NCBI GenBank assembly: GCA_036010965.1
Contig: DASCMO010000137.1
Location: forward strand, 1-12,152
Reading direction: 5' to 3'
Length of the DNA stretch: 12,152 bases
Origin: GCA-2686265 sp036010965
GTDB lineage: Bacteria; Planctomycetota; UBA1135; GCA-002686595
Below, in pieces: positions 1 through 6,479 of the stretch. Position numbers and translations under genes: made by a program. Each line of letters begins with the position of its first letter. Within the stretch, counting starts at the first letter, position 1. Under the pieces are notes generated by a model. It searched no databases and had not been told where the DNA came from. It saw only the letters and a list, made by a program, of their open reading frames with translations.

Positions 1-690
1 TTCTTCCGCCTCAGCCTGGACTCCGCCGCCTTCGAGCGGCGGGTCGGCGTGGACACCATCGCGGAGCACTTCGAGGTCAGGACCTGCGACGGCCTGCGCG
101 AGGCCCTCGACGGTGGTCGCGGCGGGATCATGATCACGCCCCACGTCGGGGACTGGGAGGCGGCCTGCGGTGCCTACCCGATGGCCGGCCTGCGACCCTT
201 CCATGCTATCTCGCGTCCCCCCCGGAACCGACCGCTCTCGGTCCACATGCTGGCCATGCGGGAGCGTCGCGGCGTGAGGATCATCCCCCGTCGCGCTGGC
301 ATCGCGCGCGTCGCTGCCCTGCTCGCCGAGGGCGCGTGGGTGGGGATGATGCTCGACCAGCGAGCCAGCGGGCGCTCGGTCCTGGCCCCCTTCTTCGGGC
401 GCCCCGCGGCCTGCGAGCGCAGCGCCGCCGTGCTCGCGCGGCGCCTTCGCGTGCCGCTGTTGTTCTCGGCCTGCTACCGGACCGAGCGGGCGTTTCAGTA
501 CGAGCTGGTCTTCAGTCGCCTCGTGGCCCCGGAGGAACTCGAGGGTCTCTCCAGCGAGCAGATCTGCGCCCTGGTGAACGCCGAGATGGAGGCCCTGATC
601 CTCGCGCGCCCCGACCAGTACCTGTGGCTGCACGACCGCTACAGGGACGTTTCCGCCGACGCGGCGGGGGCCCCCGCCGCGTCTTCCTGA
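1..690 (+). CDS. Lipid A biosynthesis-type acyltransferase (LpxL/HtrB-like), 5' truncated
   Basis: The reading frame is open from the first base, so the N-terminus lies outside the window; 229 residues are visible. Seen: HVGDWE at visible residues 48-53 fits the H-x4-D/E catalytic motif of LpxL/HtrB-type acyltransferases, and a later LDQR...APFFGRPA segment matches the second conserved block (DQ...FFG) of the family. Known of the family: these inner-membrane-associated enzymes move a fatty acyl chain from acyl-ACP to a lipid A precursor on the cytoplasmic face. The usual N-terminal membrane anchor would be in the missing part. The C-terminus ends in an Ala-rich tail encoded by a perfect inverted repeat. 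It lies 90 bp upstream of the heptose operon, on the same strand, consistent with LPS assembly. The exact acyl position and chain cannot be told, and another glycerolipid acyltransferase of the same superfamily is possible. Confidence 0.85.
   Translation, partial: FFRLSLDSAAFERRVGVDTIAEHFEVRTCDGLREALDGGRGGIMITPHVGDWEAACGAYPMAGLRPFHAISRPPRNRPLSVHMLAMRERRGVRIIPRRAGIARVAALLAEGAWVGMMLDQRASGRSVLAPFFGRPAACERSAAVLARRLRVPLLFSACYRTERAFQYELVFSRLVAPEELEGLSSEQICALVNAEMEALILARPDQYLWLHDRYRDVSADAAGAPAASS
658..683 (+). repeat. Perfect 26-bp inverted repeat, possible hairpin/terminator at the acyltransferase 3' end
   Basis: Two 13-base arms (658-670 and 671-683) are exact reverse complements with no spacer; nearly all pairs are G-C. 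An RNA copy would fold into a stem of 10-11 bp with a small loop. It overlaps the last codons of the acyltransferase (an Ala-rich tail) and is followed by TTCCTGA, which contains the stop codon. The following tract is only weakly T-rich, so intrinsic termination is uncertain. It may separate acyltransferase expression from the operon beginning at 781, or stabilise the transcript end. Confidence 0.5.
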
Positions 691-780
691 GCCCCGAGCA
701 GGATTCGCGGGCCGGGACTTTCCAAATGCGCGCCCAGAGGCGATCCTCCGCCCGTTCCGCCCCTGCCCGGCGGCATCCTG

Positions 781-1770
781 ATGAGCGCCCTCGACCCCGA
801 GCTGGATCCCTTTCCGCAGATGGCGGAGGTCTCGACCTATCCCCTGGCGGCCCGCCGCAGCCTGGTGCGGGCCGAGGACTTCTGCGCCGTGCCCGAGCCC
901 CTGGAGGGCTTCGAGCGCTTCATCGACTCCCTGCCGGACATCTACGCCGGGGCCTGGCTGAAGGAGCTCGTCGAGCGCATTGTCGTCGCGCGCCTCGCCG
1001 GCCGGCCGGTCGCCGTGGCCCTCGGCGCCCACGTGCTGAAGGTCGGCCTGGCGCCGCTCCTGATCGACCTGATGCGCCGCGGGGTGATCGACCACGTGGC
1101 CATGAACGGCGCCGGGGCCATCCACGACTTCGAGATCGCCGCCTGCGGCCGGACCTCCGAGGACGTGGCCGAGCAGCTGCCGCGCGGCGAGTTCGGCTTC
1201 GCCGACGAGACGGGGGTCGCCCTTGCGCAGGCGGCCGAGCGCGGTTGCAAGCCGGGCGCGGGCGAGGAGGCGGGCTTCGGTCGCGGCCTCGGACACCTGC
1301 TGGCCGAGAGCGACGCGCCCCACCGCGACCTGTCGGTCTGTGCCGAGGCCGTGCGCCTGGGGATCGGCGTGACCGTGCACGTCAGCCTGGGCTCGGACAT
1401 CGTTCACATGCACCCGGCCGCGGACGGCGCCCACATCGGCCAGGCGTCGATGATCGACTTCCGACACCTCTGCCGCCTCGTTCACGGGCTGAACGGGGGC
1501 GTCTGGATCAACGTGGGCTGCGCGGTGGTCCTGCCCGAGGCCTTCCTGAAGGCGGTCAGCGTGGCGATCAACCTGGGTGCGGACCTCTCGGACATGACGA
1601 CCGCCAACCTCGACATGCTGCGCCAGTATCGCGCGGAGACCAACGTCGTCCAGCGCCCGCCGGGGCGCGGCATCTCTATTCTAGGCCAGCACGAGATCCT
1701 GCTGCCCCTGCTGCGCATGGCGGTCCTCTCGAAGCTGGCCGCCGCTGGTTGGGAAGGACCCGCGCGGTGA
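781..1770 (+). CDS. Deoxyhypusine synthase-like (DHS-like fold) protein of unknown substrate
   Basis: The product has 329 residues. Seen: a Rossmann-like block, residues 79-118, with LGAHVLKVGLAPLLIDL, then VAMNGAGAIHDFE. This resembles the NAD-binding core of deoxyhypusine synthase (DHS), where a TGA...HD segment occupies the same place. A second block, IVHMHPAADGAHIG (residues 207-220), parallels the P..tDgs.G motif of DHS, and a third runs from about 239 to 290 (NVGCAVVLPEAFLKA, then NLGADLSDMTTAN). The SWGKI-type segment carrying the DHS catalytic lysine was not found. Bacteria generally lack eIF5A hypusination, so true DHS activity is unlikely. The ATG at 781 is the first good start after the in-frame stop of the preceding gene; no convincing ribosome site precedes it. 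It is coupled to hldE by GTGA, so a role in heptose/LPS metabolism is inferred from context only. From memory, related conserved hypotheticals sit beside rfaE in other bacteria; not checked. Confidence 0.8.
   Translation: MSALDPELDPFPQMAEVSTYPLAARRSLVRAEDFCAVPEPLEGFERFIDSLPDIYAGAWLKELVERIVVARLAGRPVAVALGAHVLKVGLAPLLIDLMRRGVIDHVAMNGAGAIHDFEIAACGRTSEDVAEQLPRGEFGFADETGVALAQAAERGCKPGAGEEAGFGRGLGHLLAESDAPHRDLSVCAEAVRLGIGVTVHVSLGSDIVHMHPAADGAHIGQASMIDFRHLCRLVHGLNGGVWINVGCAVVLPEAFLKAVSVAINLGADLSDMTTANLDMLRQYRAETNVVQRPPGRGISILGQHEILLPLLRMAVLSKLAAAGWEGPAR
1752..1758 (+). promoter_or_regulatory. Ribosome binding site fixing the hldE start
   Basis: GGAAGGA lies 8 bases before the GTG at 1767. The hldE frame stays open about 1.4 kb upstream, as a shadow of the preceding gene, so this site and the GTGA overlap with the preceding stop are what fix the start. 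Confidence 0.6.
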
Positions 1771-3260
1771 GCGAGGGACGACAACTCGAGCGGGCGCTGC
1801 GCGGCCTGAGTCGACCGCGGATCTTGATCGTGGGCGATTTGATGCTGGATCGCTACGTGACGGGCGAAGTGACGCGCATCTCGCCCGAGGCGCCGATCCC
1901 CGTGGTCGCCGCCCGTCACACGGAGTCCTTCCTGGGCGGCGCGGGCAACGTGGCCGCCAACCTGCGCAGCATGGAGGCGGTCGTGGATCTGGTGGGCGTC
2001 ATCGGGGACGACGAGGCCGGTGTCGAGCTGCGCGGCATGCTCGAGGCGATCGGCGTCGACTCCTCGGGACTGGTGGTCGACAGCGAGCGCCTCACGATCC
2101 GCAAGACGCGCCTGGTGAGTGGCGTGCAGCAGATGATGCGCGTCGACTGGGAGGACACGCGCCCGATCTCCGGGGCGGCCCACGCGCAGATCGAGGTGCA
2201 GCTCGCCGAGCGGCTGGCGGACGCGGACGCCGTGATCCTCTCCGACTACGGCAAGGGCGTCCTTACCTCGCAGGTGATCTCCCAGATCATCCGGGCCGTG
2301 CGCGATGCTCGGGGGCGCGAGATTCCGGTCCTGGTCGATCCCAAGGGCGATGACTTCGCGCGCTACGCCGGCGCGACCCTCATCACGCCCAACCGCAAGG
2401 AGGCGCAGCGAGCCGTCGGGCGCTCCCTTCCCGACCGGGCGGCGGCGGCCCTGGCGGCCGACGAATTGATCGAGCTCGCCGACCTGGACATGGCGGTCAT
2501 CACTCTCGGCGCCGGCGGCATCCTGTGGCGCACGAAGGGCGGCGCTGGCGGGCACGCCCCGGCCGTCGCCCGGGCGGTGTTCGACGTCACGGGCGCGGGC
2601 GACACGGTCGTCGCTCACCTGGCGCTCTATCTGGCGGCGGGCCTCGACGTGTCCCTGGCCGTTCGGCTCGCCAACCACGCGGCGGGGATCGTCGTCGCCC
2701 GCCTGGGAACGAACGCCGTCACGCGCGCGGAGCTGCGCACGCGCCTGAGGGAGGCGACGGCCCAGGGAGGGAAGGAAGTGGACGGCGCCGAGCTGGACGA
2801 TCTGCTGGCGGTCTGGCAAAAGGAGGAGCGGCGCATCGTCTTCACCAACGGCTGCTTCGACCTGCTGCACATCGGGCACATCGAATACCTGCGCGCTGCC
2901 CGCGACGAGGGCGACGTGTTGCTCGTGGGGATCAACGACGACGCGAGCGTGCGGCGCCTCAAGGGACCTGATCGCCCGATCAACTCGTTGCAGGACCGCA
3001 TGGCGATCCTGGCGGCACTGGAGATGGTGGACGCGGTGACCTCGTTCTCCGAGGACACGCCCGAGCGCATCATCGAGCATGTGAGCCCCGACGTGCTCGT
3101 GAAGGGCCAGGACTGGGCAGAGAAGGGCGTCGTGGGGCGCGAATGGGTCGAGCAGCACGGCGGTCGCGTGGTCCTGGCCGAACTCGTGCCGGATCGCTCG
3201 ACCTCCGACCTCCTGCGCCGCGCCCGTGGCGAGGCGTCGGAGGGGGAGAGCGTCCGCTGA
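1767..3260 (+). CDS. hldE: Bifunctional heptose 7-phosphate kinase / heptose 1-phosphate nucleotidyltransferase (HldE)
   Basis: The product has 497 residues; E. coli HldE is about 477. Domain 1 (about 1-315) is a ribokinase/PfkB kinase: VGDLMLDRY...RISPEAPIPVV near the N-terminus, GGAGNVAANL from residue 57, SDYGKGVL, and the ATP/anion-hole signature DVTGAGDT with the predicted catalytic Asp279. Domain 2 (about 340-480) is an RfaE2-type nucleotidyltransferase: TNGCFDLLHIGH with the HxGH motif at His368-His371, then GINDDASVRRLKG and VKGQDW. Known: HldE phosphorylates D-glycero-D-manno-heptose 7-phosphate at C1 and, after dephosphorylation at C7, adenylylates C1, giving ADP-heptose for LPS core synthesis in the cytoplasm. 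The GTG start overlaps the preceding stop as GTGA, and its own stop overlaps the next ATG. Both domains look intact, which makes the second kinase/nucleotidyltransferase pair downstream surprising. Confidence 0.95.
   Translation: MSEGRQLERALRGLSRPRILIVGDLMLDRYVTGEVTRISPEAPIPVVAARHTESFLGGAGNVAANLRSMEAVVDLVGVIGDDEAGVELRGMLEAIGVDSSGLVVDSERLTIRKTRLVSGVQQMMRVDWEDTRPISGAAHAQIEVQLAERLADADAVILSDYGKGVLTSQVISQIIRAVRDARGREIPVLVDPKGDDFARYAGATLITPNRKEAQRAVGRSLPDRAAAALAADELIELADLDMAVITLGAGGILWRTKGGAGGHAPAVARAVFDVTGAGDTVVAHLALYLAAGLDVSLAVRLANHAAGIVVARLGTNAVTRAELRTRLREATAQGGKEVDGAELDDLLAVWQKEERRIVFTNGCFDLLHIGHIEYLRAARDEGDVLLVGINDDASVRRLKGPDRPINSLQDRMAILAALEMVDAVTSFSEDTPERIIEHVSPDVLVKGQDWAEKGVVGREWVEQHGGRVVLAELVPDRSTSDLLRRARGEASEGESVR
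3239..3250 (+). promoter_or_regulatory. Strong purine-rich ribosome binding site for the radical SAM gene
   Basis: GGAGGGGGAGAG lies at the end of hldE, 9 bases before the ATG at 3260. It is the clearest Shine-Dalgarno in the operon. It selects 3260 over in-frame upstream starts inside hldE, and suggests the radical SAM gene is translated independently as well as by coupling. Confidence 0.6.
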
Positions 3261-4963
3261 TGCGCGTGCTCTTCATCTATCCCAATCTGTACACGCAGAT
3301 GGGGTTCAATCACGGGCTCGCCTCGCTCTCGGCCGTGCTGAAGGGCGCCGGGCACGAGACCCAGTTGGTGAACCTGAACGAGAACCTGCCGCCGGTCCCC
3401 GACCGCGAGCAGATCTGGGCCTTGGTGCGCGACTGGGGGCCGGGCCTGATCGGCTTCTCGTGCCTGACCCAGCAGTACGACGCGGCCCTTGTCCTGGCGT
3501 GCTGGCTGCGCGAGCGCGCCGCCGCCGAACACGTCGACCTGCCGCCCATGGTCGTCGGCGGGGTGCACCCGACGATGGTCCCCGAGCGGGTCATGGAGAG
3601 CGGCGTCTGGGACCACGTGGGAGTCGGGGAGTGCGAGACCTCCCTGCTGGAGCTGGTCGAGCGCGTCGAGGGCGGGGAAGTTCCCGACGACGTGCCGAAC
3701 TTCCTGTCCTGGCGAGCGGGCGCGAGGCCCGCGGGCATGGAGGCGTCGGAAACGAGCGCGGACCGCTGGGTGCGAAACGCCGTGGGCGAGTTCCCCGACC
3801 TCACGAGCCTCCCTGAACCAGACTACGACCTGTTCGACATACAGCGCATCACCAATGACAAGCTGGGCTGGTTCGGGCTGATGTCCAGCCGCGGCTGTCC
3901 CTACCTCTGCACCTACTGCCTGAACCACAAGATCCTCGAGCGCTACCGGAAAGACCTCGGCCGCTCGACCAGCGATACGGGCTTCCTGCGCTACCGCCCC
4001 GCCGACCTGATGGTGGCCGAGATCCAGGGCGTGCTGGAGCGCGTCGAGGGCATCGAGACCTTCATCTTCGACGACGACCTCTTCACCCAGGACAGCGACC
4101 ACGCGATCGCGATCTGCGAGGCTTACGAGCGCTCGGGTATCAGCGTCCCCTTCGTCGTCAACTCGCACGTCAAGCGCCTCGACCCGCGCGTGGCCGCAGC
4201 CCTCGGGCGCGCGGGCTGCAAGATTCTCAAGCTGGGGATCGAGGCGGGGTCGGAGCGCGTGCGCAAGGAGGTTCTACGGCGCTTCATGACCCACGCAGAC
4301 ATCATGGAGACCGTCGCGAGCGCGGAGGAGCACGGCCTGCACAGCTCCAGCTTCGTGATGGTCGGGCTCCCCTCGGAGACTCACGCGGAGCGCCTCGAGA
4401 CGGTTGATGTCCTGGCGGAGGCGCGCCCGGGTCGCTTCCGGACCTCATTCTTCTTTCCCTTCCCCGGCACCGCGGGCTATGACCTCGCGATCTCGGGTGG
4501 ACATGTGCGGCCCGAGGACGTGACCTCCCTGCGGACCTTCTTCGACGGCAGCTGCCTCGATTTCGGCGTCGAGGAAAACCTCTTCATCGCCAAGCTCGGC
4601 AAGCTCATGCCGTGGTTCGTCAACGCCCGCCTCGATCGCTTTGACGACGCCCCGGCGGCCGCGCGCTATCGACCCTGGGTGGAGCGAGTGCTGGCCATGG
4701 ACTGGGAGGAGTGGGCGGCCTTCACGCCCGCCATGCGGTCCGAGGACGCCCGCCTGAGCGAGGCTTGTCGGTCGGCGGGTGAACTGCACTATTCCATCCG
4801 GTACAACGCCTTCATGGGAGTGCGTTCCGACTGGATCGAGGCCGAGGAGACCGGCCTGGAGTGGACCACGGCCGCCGCGCCGCCGACGGCCGCCGACGGC
4901 CGGTCCGCGCCCGGCGCCTCCCTCGCGATGGCCCCGGCCATGACTGCGGAGACATCGAGATGA
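3260..4963 (+). CDS. Radical SAM protein with B12-binding-type N-terminal domain
   Basis: The product has 567 residues. Residues 1 to about 140 form a cobalamin-binding-like Rossmann domain: MRVLFIYPN, HGLASLSAVLKGAGH, VVGGVHPT at about 98-105 and GVGECE at 121-126, a pattern typical of B12-binding radical SAM proteins. The radical SAM core starts near 205 with SRGCPYLCTYC; Cys213, Cys217 and Cys220 form the CxxxCxxC cluster site. FIFDDDLF (from 268) and LGIEAGSERV follow as conserved core elements. The region after about 430 is not recognised. Known of the class: [4Fe-4S]/SAM radical chemistry, often methylation of unreactive carbons or ring changes in lipids and natural products. The substrate here is unknown; its place between HldE and a second sugar kinase suggests an envelope glycan or lipid, by inference. 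The last 30 or so residues are Ala/Pro/Thr-rich and contain a 10-bp tandem duplication. The TGATG and ATGA junctions couple it to both neighbours. Confidence 0.88.
   Translation: MRVLFIYPNLYTQMGFNHGLASLSAVLKGAGHETQLVNLNENLPPVPDREQIWALVRDWGPGLIGFSCLTQQYDAALVLACWLRERAAAEHVDLPPMVVGGVHPTMVPERVMESGVWDHVGVGECETSLLELVERVEGGEVPDDVPNFLSWRAGARPAGMEASETSADRWVRNAVGEFPDLTSLPEPDYDLFDIQRITNDKLGWFGLMSSRGCPYLCTYCLNHKILERYRKDLGRSTSDTGFLRYRPADLMVAEIQGVLERVEGIETFIFDDDLFTQDSDHAIAICEAYERSGISVPFVVNSHVKRLDPRVAAALGRAGCKILKLGIEAGSERVRKEVLRRFMTHADIMETVASAEEHGLHSSSFVMVGLPSETHAERLETVDVLAEARPGRFRTSFFFPFPGTAGYDLAISGGHVRPEDVTSLRTFFDGSCLDFGVEENLFIAKLGKLMPWFVNARLDRFDDAPAAARYRPWVERVLAMDWEEWAAFTPAMRSEDARLSEACRSAGELHYSIRYNAFMGVRSDWIEAEETGLEWTTAAAPPTAADGRSAPGASLAMAPAMTAETSR
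4881..4900 (+). repeat. 10-bp tandem duplication in the 3' end of the radical SAM gene
   Basis: CGCCGACGGC occurs twice in direct succession (4881-4890 and 4891-4900). The unit is not a multiple of three, so its gain would have shifted the reading frame downstream. It encodes part of the low-complexity C-terminal tail. Without one copy the frame would stop at 4941-4943, 16 bases before the next start. Confidence 0.55.
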
Positions 4964-5994
4964 CCGTGCCCGCGGACCTGCCGGACTTCCAGAGCCTGAG
5001 CGTGGCGGTGGTAGGGGATCCGATCGCCGATCTGTACCTCTACGCCCGTCCGCGCCGGCTGTCGCGCGAGGCGCCCGTGATGGTGCTGCGCCACATCTCC
5101 GAGCGCCTTGGTGCCGGCGGTGCTGCCAACGTGGCCCGCAACCTGCGTGCCCTGGGACCGAGGGTGAGCCTGTTCGGCGCCCTGGGGCGCGACGCCAACG
5201 GGCGTGAGCTGGCCCGCATCCTGGGGGCGGAGGAGATCGACATCTCCGGTCTCGCTCACATCGCTGAATGGACGACGCCCACCAAGACGCGCGTCCTGGC
5301 CGCCCTCTCGCGGCGCTTCCCGCAGCAGGTGCTGCGCATCGACCGCGAGCCGGCGCGGCCGGTCCCGACCGAGGCGCGCGCTGAGCTCGTCGGCCAGCTG
5401 CGCGAGCGAGCCGACGAGTTTGACGCGGTGGTGATCTCCGACTACGAGTACGGCACGGTCTCCCCAGAGGTCGGCGAGGTCGCGCGAGAGTTCGCCGCGA
5501 GCGGCAAACTGGTCGTGCTCGATCCGCGCCGGAACCTCGACCTCTTCGTCGGTGTGACCGCCCTGACCCCAAATGTGGAGGAGCTGGCGCGCTTCATCGA
5601 CGTCGATCCTGAGCGCCTCGACAACGCCGCAGCCCTGCGCGAGGCCGCCGCCCGCCTGCTGGGCGCGGGCCTCTGCCGCTGGCTGCTCGTCACCCGCGGA
5701 AACCTAGGAATGGCCCTCTTCGGTGAGGGCCTGCCCGAGGAAGGCGTCGCCGTGGAAGCCTCGGGCTCCGGTGAGGTCACCGATGTCTCCGGCGCCGGTG
5801 ACACGGCCGCGGCCGCCTTTGCCCTGGCCCTGGCAGGCGGTTTCGACGCTTCGGCAGCGATGGTCGTGGCGAACGCCGCGTCGGGGGTGGTCGTGATGGA
5901 AAACGGTACGGCGGTCTGCCCCTGGCCGGACCTCAAGGCCGCCCTGTCCACCACGCCTGCGCCAGTGCGCCTGGGCCGCCCGAGCTACACGTGA
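4960..5994 (+). CDS. PfkB-family sugar kinase, HldE N-domain-like (second heptose-type kinase)
   Basis: The product has 344 residues, similar to a stand-alone HldA/RfaE1 kinase domain. Seen: VGDPIADLYLYARPRRLSREAPV (residues 18-40, read in two parts: VGDPIADLYL and SREAPV), the glycine motif GAGGAANVARNL (51-62), SDYEYGTV, DPRRNLDLF, TPNVEEL, and the signature DVSGAGDT with predicted catalytic Asp281. It clearly resembles the kinase half of the HldE encoded upstream, but differs where HldE has DLMLDRY and YGKGVL, so the sugar may not be the same. The ATG at 4960 overlaps the preceding stop as ATGA and has a GGAG 8 bases upstream; the open frame before it lies inside the radical SAM gene. It is coupled by GTGA to a nucleotidyltransferase, so the pair makes a split version of HldE. 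Inferred role: phosphorylation of a heptose phosphate or related sugar for nucleotide activation. Confidence 0.85.
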   Translation: MTVPADLPDFQSLSVAVVGDPIADLYLYARPRRLSREAPVMVLRHISERLGAGGAANVARNLRALGPRVSLFGALGRDANGRELARILGAEEIDISGLAHIAEWTTPTKTRVLAALSRRFPQQVLRIDREPARPVPTEARAELVGQLRERADEFDAVVISDYEYGTVSPEVGEVAREFAASGKLVVLDPRRNLDLFVGVTALTPNVEELARFIDVDPERLDNAAALREAAARLLGAGLCRWLLVTRGNLGMALFGEGLPEEGVAVEASGSGEVTDVSGAGDTAAAAFALALAGGFDASAAMVVANAASGVVVMENGTAVCPWPDLKAALSTTPAPVRLGRPSYT

Positions 5995-6479
5995 GCGGGA
6001 TCGTTGCCGAGCGCGATGCACTGGCCGGCGAGCTGCGTGCGTGGCAACGCGAGGGTCGGCGCGTCGTGCTGGCCAACGGCTGCTTCGACCTCTTGCATGT
6101 CGGCCACCTGCGCTACCTGAGCGATGCTCGCGCTCGCGGCGATCTGCTCGTGGTGGCGGTCAACACCGACGAGAGCGTGCGTCGTCTCAAGGGGGATGGT
6201 CGGCCATGGATCCCTCTGGCGGAGCGCGTCGAGATCCTGCTCGCCTTGACCTGCGTCGATCGGGTGCTGGCCTTCGACGAGCCCGATCTGGAGGCCACCC
6301 TGCGTGCCCTGCGCCCCGACGTCCACGCCAAGGGGACTGACTACACGGTGGATACGGTCCCCGAGCTGGCCGTGGACCGCGAGCTCGGGATCGATGTCGT
6401 CATCTGTGGTGATCCCAAGGACCACGGCAGCAGTGCCCTCGCGGCGCGCCTCTTCGTCGAGGGAGAGAGCGGCTCGTGA
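5991..6479 (+). CDS. rfaE2: Stand-alone RfaE2-type heptose 1-phosphate nucleotidyltransferase
   Basis: The product has 162 residues, the usual length of free-standing RfaE domain II/HldC proteins. Seen: LANGCFDLLHVGHLRYL with HxGH at His36-His39, VAVNTDESVRRLKG (about 55-68), RPWIPLAERVEILLAL, AKGTDYTVDTVPE (about 113-125) and a C-terminal CGDPKDHGSS. These match the cytidylyltransferase-like fold that transfers a nucleotide to C1 of heptose 1-phosphate. The C-terminus is more like typical RfaE2 than the corresponding part of the upstream HldE, where ELVPDRSTSDLL stands at that place. The GTG start overlaps the preceding kinase stop as GTGA. Together with that kinase it forms a second sugar-activation module. 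Whether the nucleotide is ATP (LPS core type) or GTP/CTP (capsule or S-layer heptose type) cannot be read from the sequence. Confidence 0.9.
   Translation: MSGIVAERDALAGELRAWQREGRRVVLANGCFDLLHVGHLRYLSDARARGDLLVVAVNTDESVRRLKGDGRPWIPLAERVEILLALTCVDRVLAFDEPDLEATLRALRPDVHAKGTDYTVDTVPELAVDRELGIDVVICGDPKDHGSSALAARLFVEGESGS

Noticed and set aside
336..1766. Long plus-strand open frame running through the acyltransferase and DHS-like genes into hldE
   Set aside because: Its translation is Arg/Gly/Pro-rich with no family motifs, overlaps two well-supported genes in another frame, and is a high-GC shadow. HldE homology starts only after the GTG at 1767.
1482..3158. 558-codon antisense open frame over hldE
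   Set aside because: His/Arg/Asp-rich composition typical of the reverse strand of a GC-rich gene; no recognisable motif, and hldE on the opposite strand is certain.
2627..4168. 513-codon antisense open frame over hldE and the radical SAM gene
   Set aside because: Spans a junction of two real genes on the other strand and shows no domain; a codon-bias shadow.
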